Positions 15,566 through 24,558 of a DNA stretch of 64,000 nucleotides are shown here, in pieces. A program made the position numbers and the translations under genes. Position 1 is the stretch's first letter. The number at the start of each line of letters is the position of its first letter. Under the pieces are notes generated by a model, which worked only from the letters and a program-made list of their open reading frames with translations, ran no database searches and was not told where the DNA came from. This DNA comes from Snuella sedimenti (lineage in GTDB: Bacteria; Bacteroidota; Bacteroidia; Flavobacteriales; Flavobacteriaceae): the NCBI RefSeq assembly GCF_016428595.1, contig NZ_JAELVQ010000016.1, positions 43,727-107,726 on the forward strand, given 5' to 3'.

Positions 15566-18316
15566 TTGGCTTTTCAAAAACCGAGCCATACTTTTACAAA
15601 AATACATTTAAAAGCGTTGCATACAAACAACTTTAAAATACTTTTTGCATTAAGTTTTACAGTGTTTATTAACACGTTAAGCTTTGCCCAAGATATTCCG
15701 ACAAAGCAAGATTCTATAAAACCGCGTGTTAGAGATACAAAGGTTATCAAGGTAAATGATAGCCTACTGGCTCCCCAAATAAGCGAAAAGGAACAGGACT
15801 CCATCCAAACAGATTCTATAAAACCTAAAAAAGAATTGTTGGAGTACATTGTGAAGTATAGTGCCACAGACACAACCAAATTCAACCAAAAAAAGCACAA
15901 ACTTTATCTCTACAACGAAGCTGTTATTGATTATGGGGATATGAACATAAAAGCTGGAAGCATTATTGTAGACTACAATACCAATACCGTATATGCTAGA
16001 GGTATTGTAGACACTGTTGGCACTTATACACAAGCCCCGGTATTTACGCAGGGCAGTAATGTGGTAGAGCCCGATTCCATTGTTTTTAACACTAAATCAC
16101 AAAAGGCACTTATATACAATTCTAAGACCGAACAAGGTGAAGGGACTGTAATAGCCAACATTACAAAAAAAGAAAACGATTCTGTTTATTTTTTAAAAAA
16201 TGCCAAATACACTACAGCGGAAGACCTTGAAGACCCTGAGTATTATATCAAACTAAGAAAAGCCAAAATTGTACCTGGTAAAAAAATTGTTACCGGATTG
16301 GCTAACTTGTTTTTTTATGATGTACCAACCCCTTTAGGCTTACCGTTTGGTTTTTTTCCTCAAACGGAAAAACATACTTCAGGTGTGATTATACCTAGTT
16401 TTGGGGAACAAAACGATCGGGGTTATTTTTTACAAAATGGAGGTTACTATTTTGCCATAAATGATTATATAGATTTGGCTGTATTGGGTGATTATTATAC
16501 CAATGGCAGTTATGGTATGCGTATGGAAAGCACCTATTCCAAGCGCTATAAGTTTAGGGGAAATATCGGTTTTCGTTATGAAAATTTGATAAACAGTGAA
16601 CGTGGATTCCCCGATTATTCAAAAAACACGATTTACAACATCCGTTGGTCGCATAGTCAGGATTCTAAATCCAATCCGAACTCGCGTTTTTCGGCATCGG
16701 TTAACTTAGGTAGTAGTACTTATTACCGCTCGTCCATTAACCAAATTAATACGGGGGCTTTTTTAAATAACACGTTATCGTCATCTGTTTCGTATTCAAA
16801 AACCTTTCATGGAGAACCTCAAGTTAACTTTAGCCTAACGGCCACGCACTCACAGAATACCAATACGGAACAAATAAATATGACACTCCCTACGTTTCAG
16901 GGAAGCGTTGGTAGAATGTACCCTTTTGCATCAAAAACCGGTTCTAAAAAAGGAATCATTCAAAACGTAAACCTCCAGTACAATGTAAGAGGGGAAAACA
17001 GAATACAAACAACCGATTCCCTTTTCTTTAAAAAGGAAATGTTTGACGATGCCCGGGCAGGTTTCCAACACAGTATACCTTTGAGTACTAACTTTAAACT
17101 GTTTAAGTATTTTAGTTTAAGTGCTAGTACTAACTATAATGAGGTTTGGACTTTTAAAACCATCAATAAATCCTTTGACCCAATTGAAAGAAGGGAGGTC
17201 GTTGAAGATGTTAACGGTTTTGATTCTTTTAGAACTTATAATTTTAGTACGAGCTTAGGGACAACTATTTATGGTATGTTCGATTTTCAAAAGGAGGGAA
17301 AAGACCGTAAGATACAGGCTATTCGCCATGTTATAAGACCTTCTATAAGTTATAATATTAACCCAGCCTTCGACAAGTATTATGACAGTTATGAAGTTAT
17401 AAGTGCCGACGGTCTTACTACCAGTGATGTGGAATATAGCCGCTTTGAAAGTGGTGTATTTGGAACTCCTAATAAAAATTTCTCCAGCTCAATGGGGATT
17501 TCGGTTTCTAATAACATTGAAGCTAAAGTTCGTGACAGGGATAGTACTGCTACAAAACCTAAAAAGATTACCATCCTTAACAACCTGAATTTTTCGACAT
17601 CCTACAATTTTGCAGGGGATTCACTCCAATGGAGCCCTGTTAGAATGAGTGGTGGCACACAGCTCTTTAACAACAAGATGAACGTTAATTTTGGTGCTAC
17701 AATGGATCCGTATGCATTGGACAACAACAATAATAGAATTGATAAATTCAATATTGACAATGGCGGTAGCTTGTTTAGATTAACCAGTGCCAATCTAACA
17801 ACAATTTGGTCTCTTTCCAGTAAGAAAGGAGACAAAAAAGATAAGAAATCAAAGGGTATTGAAGAAAACGTAAGAAGTGGTGGTCGTGATGATGATTTAT
17901 TTGGGGTTTCTGAAGATTTTGCCAATAGCAAGCTTAATGAAGATGATAAGGAAGAAGAGACCCCTAGCGCGCTTTACAATAGTCCAATTCCTTGGAGTTT
18001 GCGCATTGCCTATGCGGTTAATTATTCCAACTCCAGACGCCAGAATGAAATATCTTCGCATTCGTTGATGTTTTCTGGAGAATTAGAGTTATCACCCAAA
18101 TGGTCTGTTGGTGCGTCATCTGGTTACGATTTAAAAAATGCTGGTTTTACCTATACGCAATTGCGTTTTGAACGCGACCTATTGAGTTGGCGCATGAATT
18201 TTAGCTGGATACCTTTTAGCAGCCGATCATCATGGAATTTCTTTATTGGTATTAAGTCGAGCATCTTAAAAGATCTTAAATATGAGAAACGTAGACAACC
18301 CGATCAACGACTTTAA
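15566..18316 (+). CDS. lptD: putative LPS-assembly outer membrane protein LptD
   Basis: A 916-aa outer-membrane beta-barrel that inserts lipopolysaccharide into the outer leaflet. After the signal peptide (cleavage near SFAQDIPTKQ) there is an OstA/LptA-like jellyroll (about 75-250; YNEAVIDYGDMNIKAGSIIV). The barrel follows, with the marker PTPLGLPFGFFPQTEKHTSG (about 254-273) and a final strand LKDLKYEKRRQPDQRL. The frame opens with TTG at 15566; no ATG fits. A second TTG at 15617 (LHTNNFKILFA...) would give a more compact signal peptide. A TAATTTTG -7-like sequence overlaps the first TTG, which also favours the later start. Confidence 0.85.
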   Translation: MAFQKPSHTFTKIHLKALHTNNFKILFALSFTVFINTLSFAQDIPTKQDSIKPRVRDTKVIKVNDSLLAPQISEKEQDSIQTDSIKPKKELLEYIVKYSATDTTKFNQKKHKLYLYNEAVIDYGDMNIKAGSIIVDYNTNTVYARGIVDTVGTYTQAPVFTQGSNVVEPDSIVFNTKSQKALIYNSKTEQGEGTVIANITKKENDSVYFLKNAKYTTAEDLEDPEYYIKLRKAKIVPGKKIVTGLANLFFYDVPTPLGLPFGFFPQTEKHTSGVIIPSFGEQNDRGYFLQNGGYYFAINDYIDLAVLGDYYTNGSYGMRMESTYSKRYKFRGNIGFRYENLINSERGFPDYSKNTIYNIRWSHSQDSKSNPNSRFSASVNLGSSTYYRSSINQINTGAFLNNTLSSSVSYSKTFHGEPQVNFSLTATHSQNTNTEQINMTLPTFQGSVGRMYPFASKTGSKKGIIQNVNLQYNVRGENRIQTTDSLFFKKEMFDDARAGFQHSIPLSTNFKLFKYFSLSASTNYNEVWTFKTINKSFDPIERREVVEDVNGFDSFRTYNFSTSLGTTIYGMFDFQKEGKDRKIQAIRHVIRPSISYNINPAFDKYYDSYEVISADGLTTSDVEYSRFESGVFGTPNKNFSSSMGISVSNNIEAKVRDRDSTATKPKKITILNNLNFSTSYNFAGDSLQWSPVRMSGGTQLFNNKMNVNFGATMDPYALDNNNNRIDKFNIDNGGSLFRLTSANLTTIWSLSSKKGDKKDKKSKGIEENVRSGGRDDDLFGVSEDFANSKLNEDDKEEETPSALYNSPIPWSLRIAYAVNYSNSRRQNEISSHSLMFSGELELSPKWSVGASSGYDLKNAGFTYTQLRFERDLLSWRMNFSWIPFSSRSSWNFFIGIKSSILKDLKYEKRRQPDQRL

Positions 18317-18439
18317 AAACGTTCGCTCTTAAGCATAAAATCCTATAATATGAAATGAGCCATAACAAATCTTGATACCCACCGAGATGATTATTGGCGA
18401 ATTACATCTGACCTATGAAAAACAATAAAATTTAAACAG

Positions 18440-18820
18440 ATGAAAAAAGTTATTACAACAGTAAATGCGCCCGCTCCAATTGGACCTTATAGTCAGGCTA
18501 TACTAAGCGGAAATACCTTATATACCTCTGGTCAAATAGCACTAAATCCTGAAACGGGAGATCTTGTCCTAGACTCTATAAAAGCCGAAACCACTCAGGT
18601 AATGTCTAATTTAAAAGCGGTTTTAGAAGCTGCTGATATGACTTTCGATAACGTTATAAAATCATCTATATTTATAAGCAACATGGATGATTTTTCCCAA
18701 ATAAATGCTATTTATGGCAGTTACTTCAATGAAGTTAATGCGCCTGCTAGAGAAACAGTACAAGTAGCCCGTTTGCCAAAAAATGTAAATGTGGAAATTA
18801 GTATGATTGCAGTAAAATAA
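18440..18820 (+). CDS. RidA family enamine/imine deaminase
   Basis: A 126-aa YjgF/YER057c/UK114 protein that hydrolyses reactive enamine/imine intermediates such as 2-aminoacrylate released by PLP enzymes. Seen: APAPIGPYSQAI at the start, YTSGQIALNPETGDLV, and the active-site Arg in APARETVQVARLPKNVNVEI (residues about 101-120), with a conserved C-terminal Glu strand. Length is normal. It sits alone 123 bases downstream of lptD and is closed by a strong hairpin terminator. Confidence 0.93.
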   Translation: MKKVITTVNAPAPIGPYSQAILSGNTLYTSGQIALNPETGDLVLDSIKAETTQVMSNLKAVLEAADMTFDNVIKSSIFISNMDDFSQINAIYGSYFNEVNAPARETVQVARLPKNVNVEISMIAVK

Positions 18821-18834
18821 GTGCGTTTTTAAAA

Positions 18835-18868
18835 AAGGCCCGATACATGAACATATGTACCGGGCCTT
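18835..18868. terminator. bidirectional terminator
   Basis: The arms AAGGCCCG and CGGGCCTT enclose a loop that itself contains CATGAACATATG; A-rich DNA lies on the left and CTT on the right. It can serve the RidA gene on the plus strand and the convergent FAS1 gene on the minus strand. Confidence 0.85.
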
Positions 18869-18914
18869 CTTACAAACCAACCAACCTTTAACCTAAGAGA
18901 CTGTTTAAAATCCC

Positions 18915-19931
18915 TTATGGCAAAAGCACTTTATCAATCAAGTGTACTACGCCATTTGTAGCCTGTATGTTTAAGCCGTTGGCAACCAACATAGATTCCC
19001 TGCCATTGGCATCTGTAATGGTTAATGTACCAAGGTTTAAATCAAATGTTCCATTTAAGGTTTCTATCGCCCCACTAGACAAATCACTTGAAAAAACACG
19101 ACCTTCTACCACGTGATACATTAAAACTGCTCCCAGTAAATCCGCCGGAAGATCGTCAACTGAATTTATAGCTGGATCATTAAGTTCCATTATTAAGTCG
19201 GTAAATGCCTGTTCTGTTGGCACAAAAACGGTGAAGGGACCGCCCTCGGCCAGTGTACTGGTTAAATCAGCCTTAATCACAGCCTTAACAATAGATGATT
19301 CCATTCCAAAACTTTCTATAGCTAACGCAACCAAATTTGAAGTTGGAGGAAATAAAATATCATCAATAACATGTATAACACCATTTCTAGCTTTAATATC
19401 GACGAAATTAACATCAACATTAGCACTATTAACCATAACACCTTGATCCAAATTCACTTCTATAGCAGCTTCATTCAAAGTTGGAAAGAAACCATTAGCC
19501 AATTGGTTACTATAAATTTTTCCGGCCAATACATGATATAACAAAATTGCCTCTAAATTTGGAACTGATGCGATATTAGTTTGATCGAGATCATACTTAG
19601 CAAAAGCGGCATCACTTGGTGCAAACACTGTTAACATGTTAGATGATACAGTGCCCGCCAAACCTGTTCGAGCTAAAGCTACACTTAGTGTCCTAAAAGT
19701 AGGTTTATTTCCTTTATTGGAATTCTTATTGACAATAGCATTTGAAGAAGTAACGTCTACCGAATTAAAATTCTTAAGGACTTCCACTATAGACATATCG
19801 CTACTACTAGGCTCAATATTAACCGCTTCATCTGTGCTACAAGATAAAACAATTAATGACAAAACAAGGAATGCTATGATTCTCAAATTTGTTACAATAC
19901 TAATTTGGGGGCTTTTAGTTCTTGTTCTCAT
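18915..19931 (-). CDS. fasciclin (FAS1) domain lipoprotein, two domains
   Basis: A secreted, lipid-anchored protein with two FAS1 adhesion-type domains (roughly residues 50-190 and 195-338). Each repeats the family H1/H2 blocks: LTVFAPSDAAFAKYD and FTVFVPTEQAFTDLI, then LLYHVLAGKIYS and LMYHVVEGRVFS, and NGVIHVIDDILFPP and NGVVHLIDKVLLP. The signal ends in a lipobox (LSLIVLSC). I start at Met 19931 (MRTRTK) rather than 19976, since the longer form would add 15 charged residues before the signal peptide. A TTTTGTTTAA / TTAAACAAAA inverted repeat lies upstream. Confidence 0.88.
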   Translation of the reverse strand: MRTRTKSPQISIVTNLRIIAFLVLSLIVLSCSTDEAVNIEPSSSDMSIVEVLKNFNSVDVTSSNAIVNKNSNKGNKPTFRTLSVALARTGLAGTVSSNMLTVFAPSDAAFAKYDLDQTNIASVPNLEAILLYHVLAGKIYSNQLANGFFPTLNEAAIEVNLDQGVMVNSANVDVNFVDIKARNGVIHVIDDILFPPTSNLVALAIESFGMESSIVKAVIKADLTSTLAEGGPFTVFVPTEQAFTDLIMELNDPAINSVDDLPADLLGAVLMYHVVEGRVFSSDLSSGAIETLNGTFDLNLGTLTITDANGRESMLVANGLNIQATNGVVHLIDKVLLP

Positions 19932-19980
19932 GATATTCGTTTTTTTGTTTAACTTATTTTTATTTTTATCAAACATAATG

Positions 19981-20017
19981 TTTTTGTTTAATTATTTAGT
20001 AAAAAACTTAAACAAAA
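19981..20017. promoter_or_regulatory. inverted repeat TTTTGTTTAA-N16-TTAAACAAAA, possible operator
   Basis: Two perfect inverted 10-base arms (19982-19991 and 20008-20017) lie upstream of the FAS1 lipoprotein gene on the minus strand. The arm sequence resembles the TTTGTTTAACAT / TTTGTTAAACAT sites before the CarH-like regulator gene and crtI at 54.5 and 55.4 kb. An operator role for the same regulator is an inference. Confidence 0.4.
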
Positions 20018-20094
20018 CGATTAAATGCATAAAAATACCGTTGAAATACGTTAAATAGTAATCAAAATAGTGTAAAAAATTAAAAATAAGAAGT

Positions 20095-21060
20095 TTAACT
20101 TATTAAGCGCCGTACAATATCCTTTACAGGTAAAATAGATTTAGTGTACTCAATACTTGGCCCTGCAACCCAAACTGTTTTGTAGGTAACTTTAGTTGCA
20201 GCCTGCTTTGTAGCATTCATTCCAATAGCAAATCGAATCATCTTTACCCATTTTTTAAGCTTTCTATTTTTATTTAGAATGGACTCCAACCATGTTTGCT
20301 TTGTTCCTACCTTTTGAACGTAAGGGGTATTAATAACCGTACAGGGTGTTCCTGAGATACGTTCGGTCATAACAATATCATCAGCTCCATAATCGACACA
20401 AGCTTGTTTATATTCGTCTGTAACGGCAGCTTCAACAGAGGCTATAAAAGGACTGCCAACCGATACACCGGCTGCTCCATAACGTAACATTTCATCTACA
20501 TCTGCCTTACAGCCTACGCCTCCAGCCGAAATAATTGGTATGGATAAATTATTTTTTAATAGTGTAATTAATTCCTCTGGTGAATACTCCCCTCTATGTC
20601 CTCCTGCCTTGTTATTTACAGCTATTGCTGCATCGGCTCCTAAACCTTCCACTTTTTGGGCAAAATGTAAATCGGTAACATCACAAAATACTTTAATTCC
20701 TGCTTTATGGGCTTTTTTAATGGTTTCTTGTGGGCTTCCCAAAGACGTAATAATAAAATCACAACCTTCTTCACAAAGTACCTGTAACTGATCTTTATAT
20801 TTCAAATTAGACTTATTAACTATTAAATTATAGCCATAAGCACCTCCTTCTACTTTTGCTGCTTTAAGTTCTCTAATGGATGCCCTTAATTCCTCCAATG
20901 TTCTATAATTCAATGCTGGAATGCAGCCTGCAATCCCACTTTTCATTGCTTCTATAACCATGGCTGTATTTGATACCAGGAACATGGGAGCTTGAATAAT
21001 GGGATACTTAATATTTAATAACCGAGTGAGAGCTGTTTCCATTTTACTATATTTTTTCAA
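20095..21060 (-). CDS. NAD(P)H-dependent flavin oxidoreductase / nitronate monooxygenase-like
   Basis: A 321-aa FMN-binding TIM-barrel enzyme of the 2-nitropropane dioxygenase family. Motifs: YPIIQAPMF at the N-terminus, AAIAVNNKAGGHRGEYSP (about residues 142-159), PIISAGGVGCKADVDEMLRY and GAAGVSVGSPFIAS for phosphate binding. True nitronate monooxygenases oxidise toxic alkyl nitronates, but many relatives are quinone or enoyl reductases, so the substrate is open. The start could also be Met7 (METALTRLL). It is monocistronic, between the FAS1 gene and the amine-catabolism operon. Confidence 0.87.
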   Translation of the reverse strand: MKKYSKMETALTRLLNIKYPIIQAPMFLVSNTAMVIEAMKSGIAGCIPALNYRTLEELRASIRELKAAKVEGGAYGYNLIVNKSNLKYKDQLQVLCEEGCDFIITSLGSPQETIKKAHKAGIKVFCDVTDLHFAQKVEGLGADAAIAVNNKAGGHRGEYSPEELITLLKNNLSIPIISAGGVGCKADVDEMLRYGAAGVSVGSPFIASVEAAVTDEYKQACVDYGADDIVMTERISGTPCTVINTPYVQKVGTKQTWLESILNKNRKLKKWVKMIRFAIGMNATKQAATKVTYKTVWVAGPSIEYTKSILPVKDIVRRLIS

Positions 21061-21232
21061 ATATAGCCAAATTTATTATGCGTGCATAGAAAATAAATAT
21101 AATACCTTAGGTATTACATACTTTAATTTATTCCTTCGTTTTGGAGTAGAGCAGTTGTATTTTTAACAAAACCCCAACACAACATTTTAAACAAAAGTAG
21201 TATTGAGGTTAATATTGTAACTTGTTCTCTAT

Positions 21233-22606
21233 TTATAATACTCTTAAGTGATATGCCTTAGGCTGTACAAATGCCCTAATTCCTTGTGAGGACAAGGTAC
21301 TGCCCAAACCTGAACTCTTTCTTCCCGACCAAGGTACGTTAGGGCTTACCCGATCGCAACAGTTCCAATAAACAGTACCCGTATCCATGTCACGTAAGAT
21401 ATCCATAGCACGTTGTTCACTAGTAGAAAACACCGCTGCTGTTAATCCGTATGCTGTATCTTTCATTAAAGCTATAGCTTCTTGATCTGATCCTACTTTT
21501 TGGATACCTATAATAGGTCCAAAGGACTCGTCTACCATAACATTCATGTCATGGTTACAATCAACGAGTACTGTTGGTTTATAATAATTACCTTCTTCTT
21601 CCAATGACTGGCCTCCTAATTTTAAGACGGCTCCTTTGGATACAGCATCAGCTACCTGCTTATCTAAAAATTCTATCTGCTGCCCGCGTGTTAATGGTCC
21701 AATAAAGGTAGCATCATGCATAGGGTTTCCTATTTTATAGGATACTACTTCTTCTACAAAGGCATCGACAAAAGCGTCATAAATACTTTCGGACACATAA
21801 ATACGCTCAACAGCACAACAGCTTTGTCCGTTATTATAGAAGGCTCCTTCGGCCACATTAATAGCTGCCTGTTTAATATCTAAGACATCGTCTGTAACAA
21901 ACAAAGGATCTTTACCTCCTAGTTCTAATTGTACCGGTACCAACTTATGTGCAACCGATTGGGCTATATGCTTCCCCGTTGCATAGGATCCCGTAAAAAA
22001 GTAACCATCAAAATTATTTTCTAAAAGTGTTTGTCCCAAACTACCATCACCAATAACACATTGGAATACATTTTCTGGAACACCTGCCAGGTGCAAATAC
22101 TTTTCAAACTGCTTTCCGGTTAAGGCTGCATATTCTGAAGGTTTGTACATGACCGAATTACCTGCAACCAAAGCATATAAAAACACATTATAACCTACAT
22201 TATATGGAAAATTCCATGCCGATATGTTGGCTATAACGCCAAGCGGCTCATAACTTATTTTCTCATGTGTAGCTCCTGAATCAACAAGAACCTCATCAGA
22301 AAGCCATCGCGCTGCATATTGACTTAAATGGTCAATTCTATTTTGCGCTCCATTTATTTCGTTACGTGACTGCTGAATTGGCTTACCTGTTTCTTCTGTT
22401 AAAATAGCCGCCAATGCTTCACTATTTTCTTTAATTAGCTCTCCAAACTTAACAATACAATCCAAACGTGCCTTCAATGGTTTTCTAGCCCATTCCTTTT
22501 GTCCTTTTCGCAAAGTATTTAACTTTACTTGCACATCAAGCTTCGTATCTGCCTGCAATTCTGTTATAGTTTTCCCCGTTGCAGGGTTTTTTATTTTTAG
22601 TTCCAT
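21233..22606 (-). CDS. NAD(P)-dependent aldehyde dehydrogenase (semialdehyde type)
   Basis: A 457-aa ALDH-superfamily enzyme close to succinate-semialdehyde and gamma-glutamyl-aminoaldehyde dehydrogenases. Seen: ANISAWNFPYNVGYN, coenzyme-site FTGSYATGKHIAQ, catalytic Glu in QLELGGKDPLFV (about residues 227-238) and nucleophilic Cys in NNGQSCCAVERIYV (about 261-274), then ESFGPIIGI. It is the last gene of the five-gene operon beginning with the permease at 27240. In context it would oxidise the aldehyde made by the Fe-alcohol dehydrogenase to a carboxylate (for ethanolamine, gamma-glutamylglycine). The specific substrate is inferred. Confidence 0.9.
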   Translation of the reverse strand: MELKIKNPATGKTITELQADTKLDVQVKLNTLRKGQKEWARKPLKARLDCIVKFGELIKENSEALAAILTEETGKPIQQSRNEINGAQNRIDHLSQYAARWLSDEVLVDSGATHEKISYEPLGVIANISAWNFPYNVGYNVFLYALVAGNSVMYKPSEYAALTGKQFEKYLHLAGVPENVFQCVIGDGSLGQTLLENNFDGYFFTGSYATGKHIAQSVAHKLVPVQLELGGKDPLFVTDDVLDIKQAAINVAEGAFYNNGQSCCAVERIYVSESIYDAFVDAFVEEVVSYKIGNPMHDATFIGPLTRGQQIEFLDKQVADAVSKGAVLKLGGQSLEEEGNYYKPTVLVDCNHDMNVMVDESFGPIIGIQKVGSDQEAIALMKDTAYGLTAAVFSTSEQRAMDILRDMDTGTVYWNCCDRVSPNVPWSGRKSSGLGSTLSSQGIRAFVQPKAYHLRVL

Positions 22607-22650
22607 CTGTTTCTGTATAATTGCTTTTTAATTGTCACACATAGCACGTC

Positions 22651-23388
22651 TCATTTTAAATGCTGTAAAAAGGCCTCGTATAGCACATCGGCATCAATCA
22701 AATGATCCTTAATGGTATGAAAAAACTCCGGATGCCATTGTACCGCCATTACCTTGCCCTGTGGTTCTTTGGTATACCCAAAGGCCTCTATAAGTCCGTC
22801 ATCAGACAGCGCATAAACTTCCAAATCTTTTCCTAAGTCCTTTATAGCTTGATGATGTACAGAGTTTACCTGTGGTTGTTCCTCATGTCCGTACAGTTTG
22901 TCAAAATAACTATCCTTTACAAACTGTATAGGGTGTTTAATGGTATCGTACAATTCTGCCGAGCGGTGATCTTCGGCATCTGTTTTTTGTGTAAGTGTAT
23001 CTTGAAAAAGGGTTCCTCCAAAATAAACGTTCATTAACTGAAATCCTCTACATATTCCCAATACAGGTTTTTTGTTTTTGATGGCATAATCTAAAATCTT
23101 TAATTCGTATTGATCTCTATATGGGTCTCCGCTCCAGATTCCAATAGGTTTTTCCCCATATGTTTCTGGTGCTAGATCGGTGCCTCCTTGAAGCACAAAA
23201 CCATCCATTTCGGCTAAAATATCATTTAAACAATCGGCGTTAACATCAGGGATCAATACGGGTAAAATACCTTTTCTGGTTACATAATTAGCCATATCGT
23301 TTTCGAGATAACTCAAGGTTTTCGGTCCAAAAACGGTACGATTCTTATCGGGATACATAAAACAAGATGATATACCTATTTTTATCAT
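22651..23388 (-). CDS. gamma-glutamyl-amine hydrolase (PuuD/peptidase C26 family)
   Basis: A 245-aa class I glutamine-amidotransferase-like hydrolase. The nucleophile elbow GICRGFQLMNVYFGG (residues about 116-130) holds the catalytic Cys, and AVQWHPEFF holds the His/Glu pair. The oxyanion strand DGFVLQGGTDLAPETYGEKP is also typical of PuuD, which removes glutamate from gamma-glutamyl-GABA. Here it lies between the Fe-alcohol dehydrogenase (10 bases) and the aldehyde dehydrogenase (44 bases). It probably releases the deprotected amine or amino acid from its gamma-glutamyl conjugate at the end of the pathway. Confidence 0.92.
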   Translation of the reverse strand: MIKIGISSCFMYPDKNRTVFGPKTLSYLENDMANYVTRKGILPVLIPDVNADCLNDILAEMDGFVLQGGTDLAPETYGEKPIGIWSGDPYRDQYELKILDYAIKNKKPVLGICRGFQLMNVYFGGTLFQDTLTQKTDAEDHRSAELYDTIKHPIQFVKDSYFDKLYGHEEQPQVNSVHHQAIKDLGKDLEVYALSDDGLIEAFGYTKEPQGKVMAVQWHPEFFHTIKDHLIDADVLYEAFLQHLK

Positions 23389-23398
23389 AATCTTATAA

Positions 23399-24550
23399 CT
23401 ATAATGCTTCTTCGTATAACTTTTTAAAATCTGCCCTGCTCACGGGTTTCGGATTGGAAGGGTGACAAAAATCGGCTTCTGCCAAAGCTGAAAGCGCCTC
23501 TACATGTGATGCCTTTACACCGATATCTGATAGCTTACAAGGAAGCTCTAATCGGGTATTCATATCAAATAAATAATCAATTACTTTATCTCCAGCATCA
23601 TTTCCTAATCCCAGAGCCATTGCCATGCTATCAAATCGATCTTCAAATCCGTTGTAGTTAAATTTCATTCCATAAGGAAGATTTACTGCATTTGCCAAAC
23701 CATGATGCGTGTCCAACATACTAGACAATGGGTGGGCTAAACTATGTACAACGCCTAGTCCTTTTTGAAAAGCTACTGCTCCCATTAGTGAGGCCAATAA
23801 CATCTTTGCCCGTGATTCTACATTGGGGTTGTGGGTTGCTTTTTCTATAGACTGTGCTATGAGAGCCATCCCCTCTAGTGCAATGCCATCGCACATTGGA
23901 TGAAACCCTTTAGCCAAATAGGCCTCCAGATTATGCGTTAAGGCATCCATACCGGTTGCTGCTGTAATAAAAGGTGGTAACTCCATAGTTAATAATGGGT
24001 CTGCAAATACAATTTTAGCCATTAGTTTTGGGCTAAAAAGTATTCTTTTCTTCTTTGAATCATCTTCAGATATGATAGCACTCCTCCCTACTTCACTTCC
24101 TGTGCCTGCCGTGGTTGGAACGGTTATAAAATGCGGCACATCCTCAGTTACATATTTATCACCTCCAATTAAATCATCATAATCAAAAAGGTCCCTTGTA
24201 TGGTTAATACGTAAAACAATAGCCCTGGCCACATCCAAAGCTACACCACCACCAATTCCGATAACACAATCTCTATTAGTTTGATGGTAAATGTCCCCTC
24301 CATTAATAACATCCGACTTAACTGGGTTTTTATGCATGTCCTTAAATACTTCTGCACTCAACCCGCTTTGTTCAATATCGTTTTTAATTTTTTTAAAAAA
24401 CGCTAATTCTGCCACATTGGGATCGGTTACCAACAATGGTCTTTTAAGGTCGTTTGCTTTTAAATAACCGACCAATTCATTAATTACGCCAGCACCAAAC
24501 CGAATAGGTGTCGGGAAATTAAACCCATAGATTTTTGTTATGTCTATCAT
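23399..24550 (-). CDS. iron-containing alcohol dehydrogenase
   Basis: A 383-aa group III (Fe-dependent) dehydrogenase. The Rossmann part has IGIGGGVALDVARAI (about residues 96-110) and TVPTTAGTGSEVGRSAII. The metal-binding part has ATGMDALTHNLEAYLAKG and GVVHSLAHPLSSMLDTHHGL with the expected Asp and His ligands. It is the third gene of the operon, 8 bases after the ligase gene. With ethanolamine as substrate it would oxidise the CH2OH of gamma-glutamyl-ethanolamide to the aldehyde. A different amino-alcohol is equally possible from sequence alone. Confidence 0.92.
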   Translation of the reverse strand: MIDITKIYGFNFPTPIRFGAGVINELVGYLKANDLKRPLLVTDPNVAELAFFKKIKNDIEQSGLSAEVFKDMHKNPVKSDVINGGDIYHQTNRDCVIGIGGGVALDVARAIVLRINHTRDLFDYDDLIGGDKYVTEDVPHFITVPTTAGTGSEVGRSAIISEDDSKKKRILFSPKLMAKIVFADPLLTMELPPFITAATGMDALTHNLEAYLAKGFHPMCDGIALEGMALIAQSIEKATHNPNVESRAKMLLASLMGAVAFQKGLGVVHSLAHPLSSMLDTHHGLANAVNLPYGMKFNYNGFEDRFDSMAMALGLGNDAGDKVIDYLFDMNTRLELPCKLSDIGVKASHVEALSALAEADFCHPSNPKPVSRADFKKLYEEAL

Positions 24551-24558
24551 TGTTTGTA

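Noticed and set aside
15401..15607. 68-codon minus-strand frame between the amidase and lptD
   Set aside because: It covers the divergent promoter region and overlaps lptD; its composition is that of AT-rich leader DNA.
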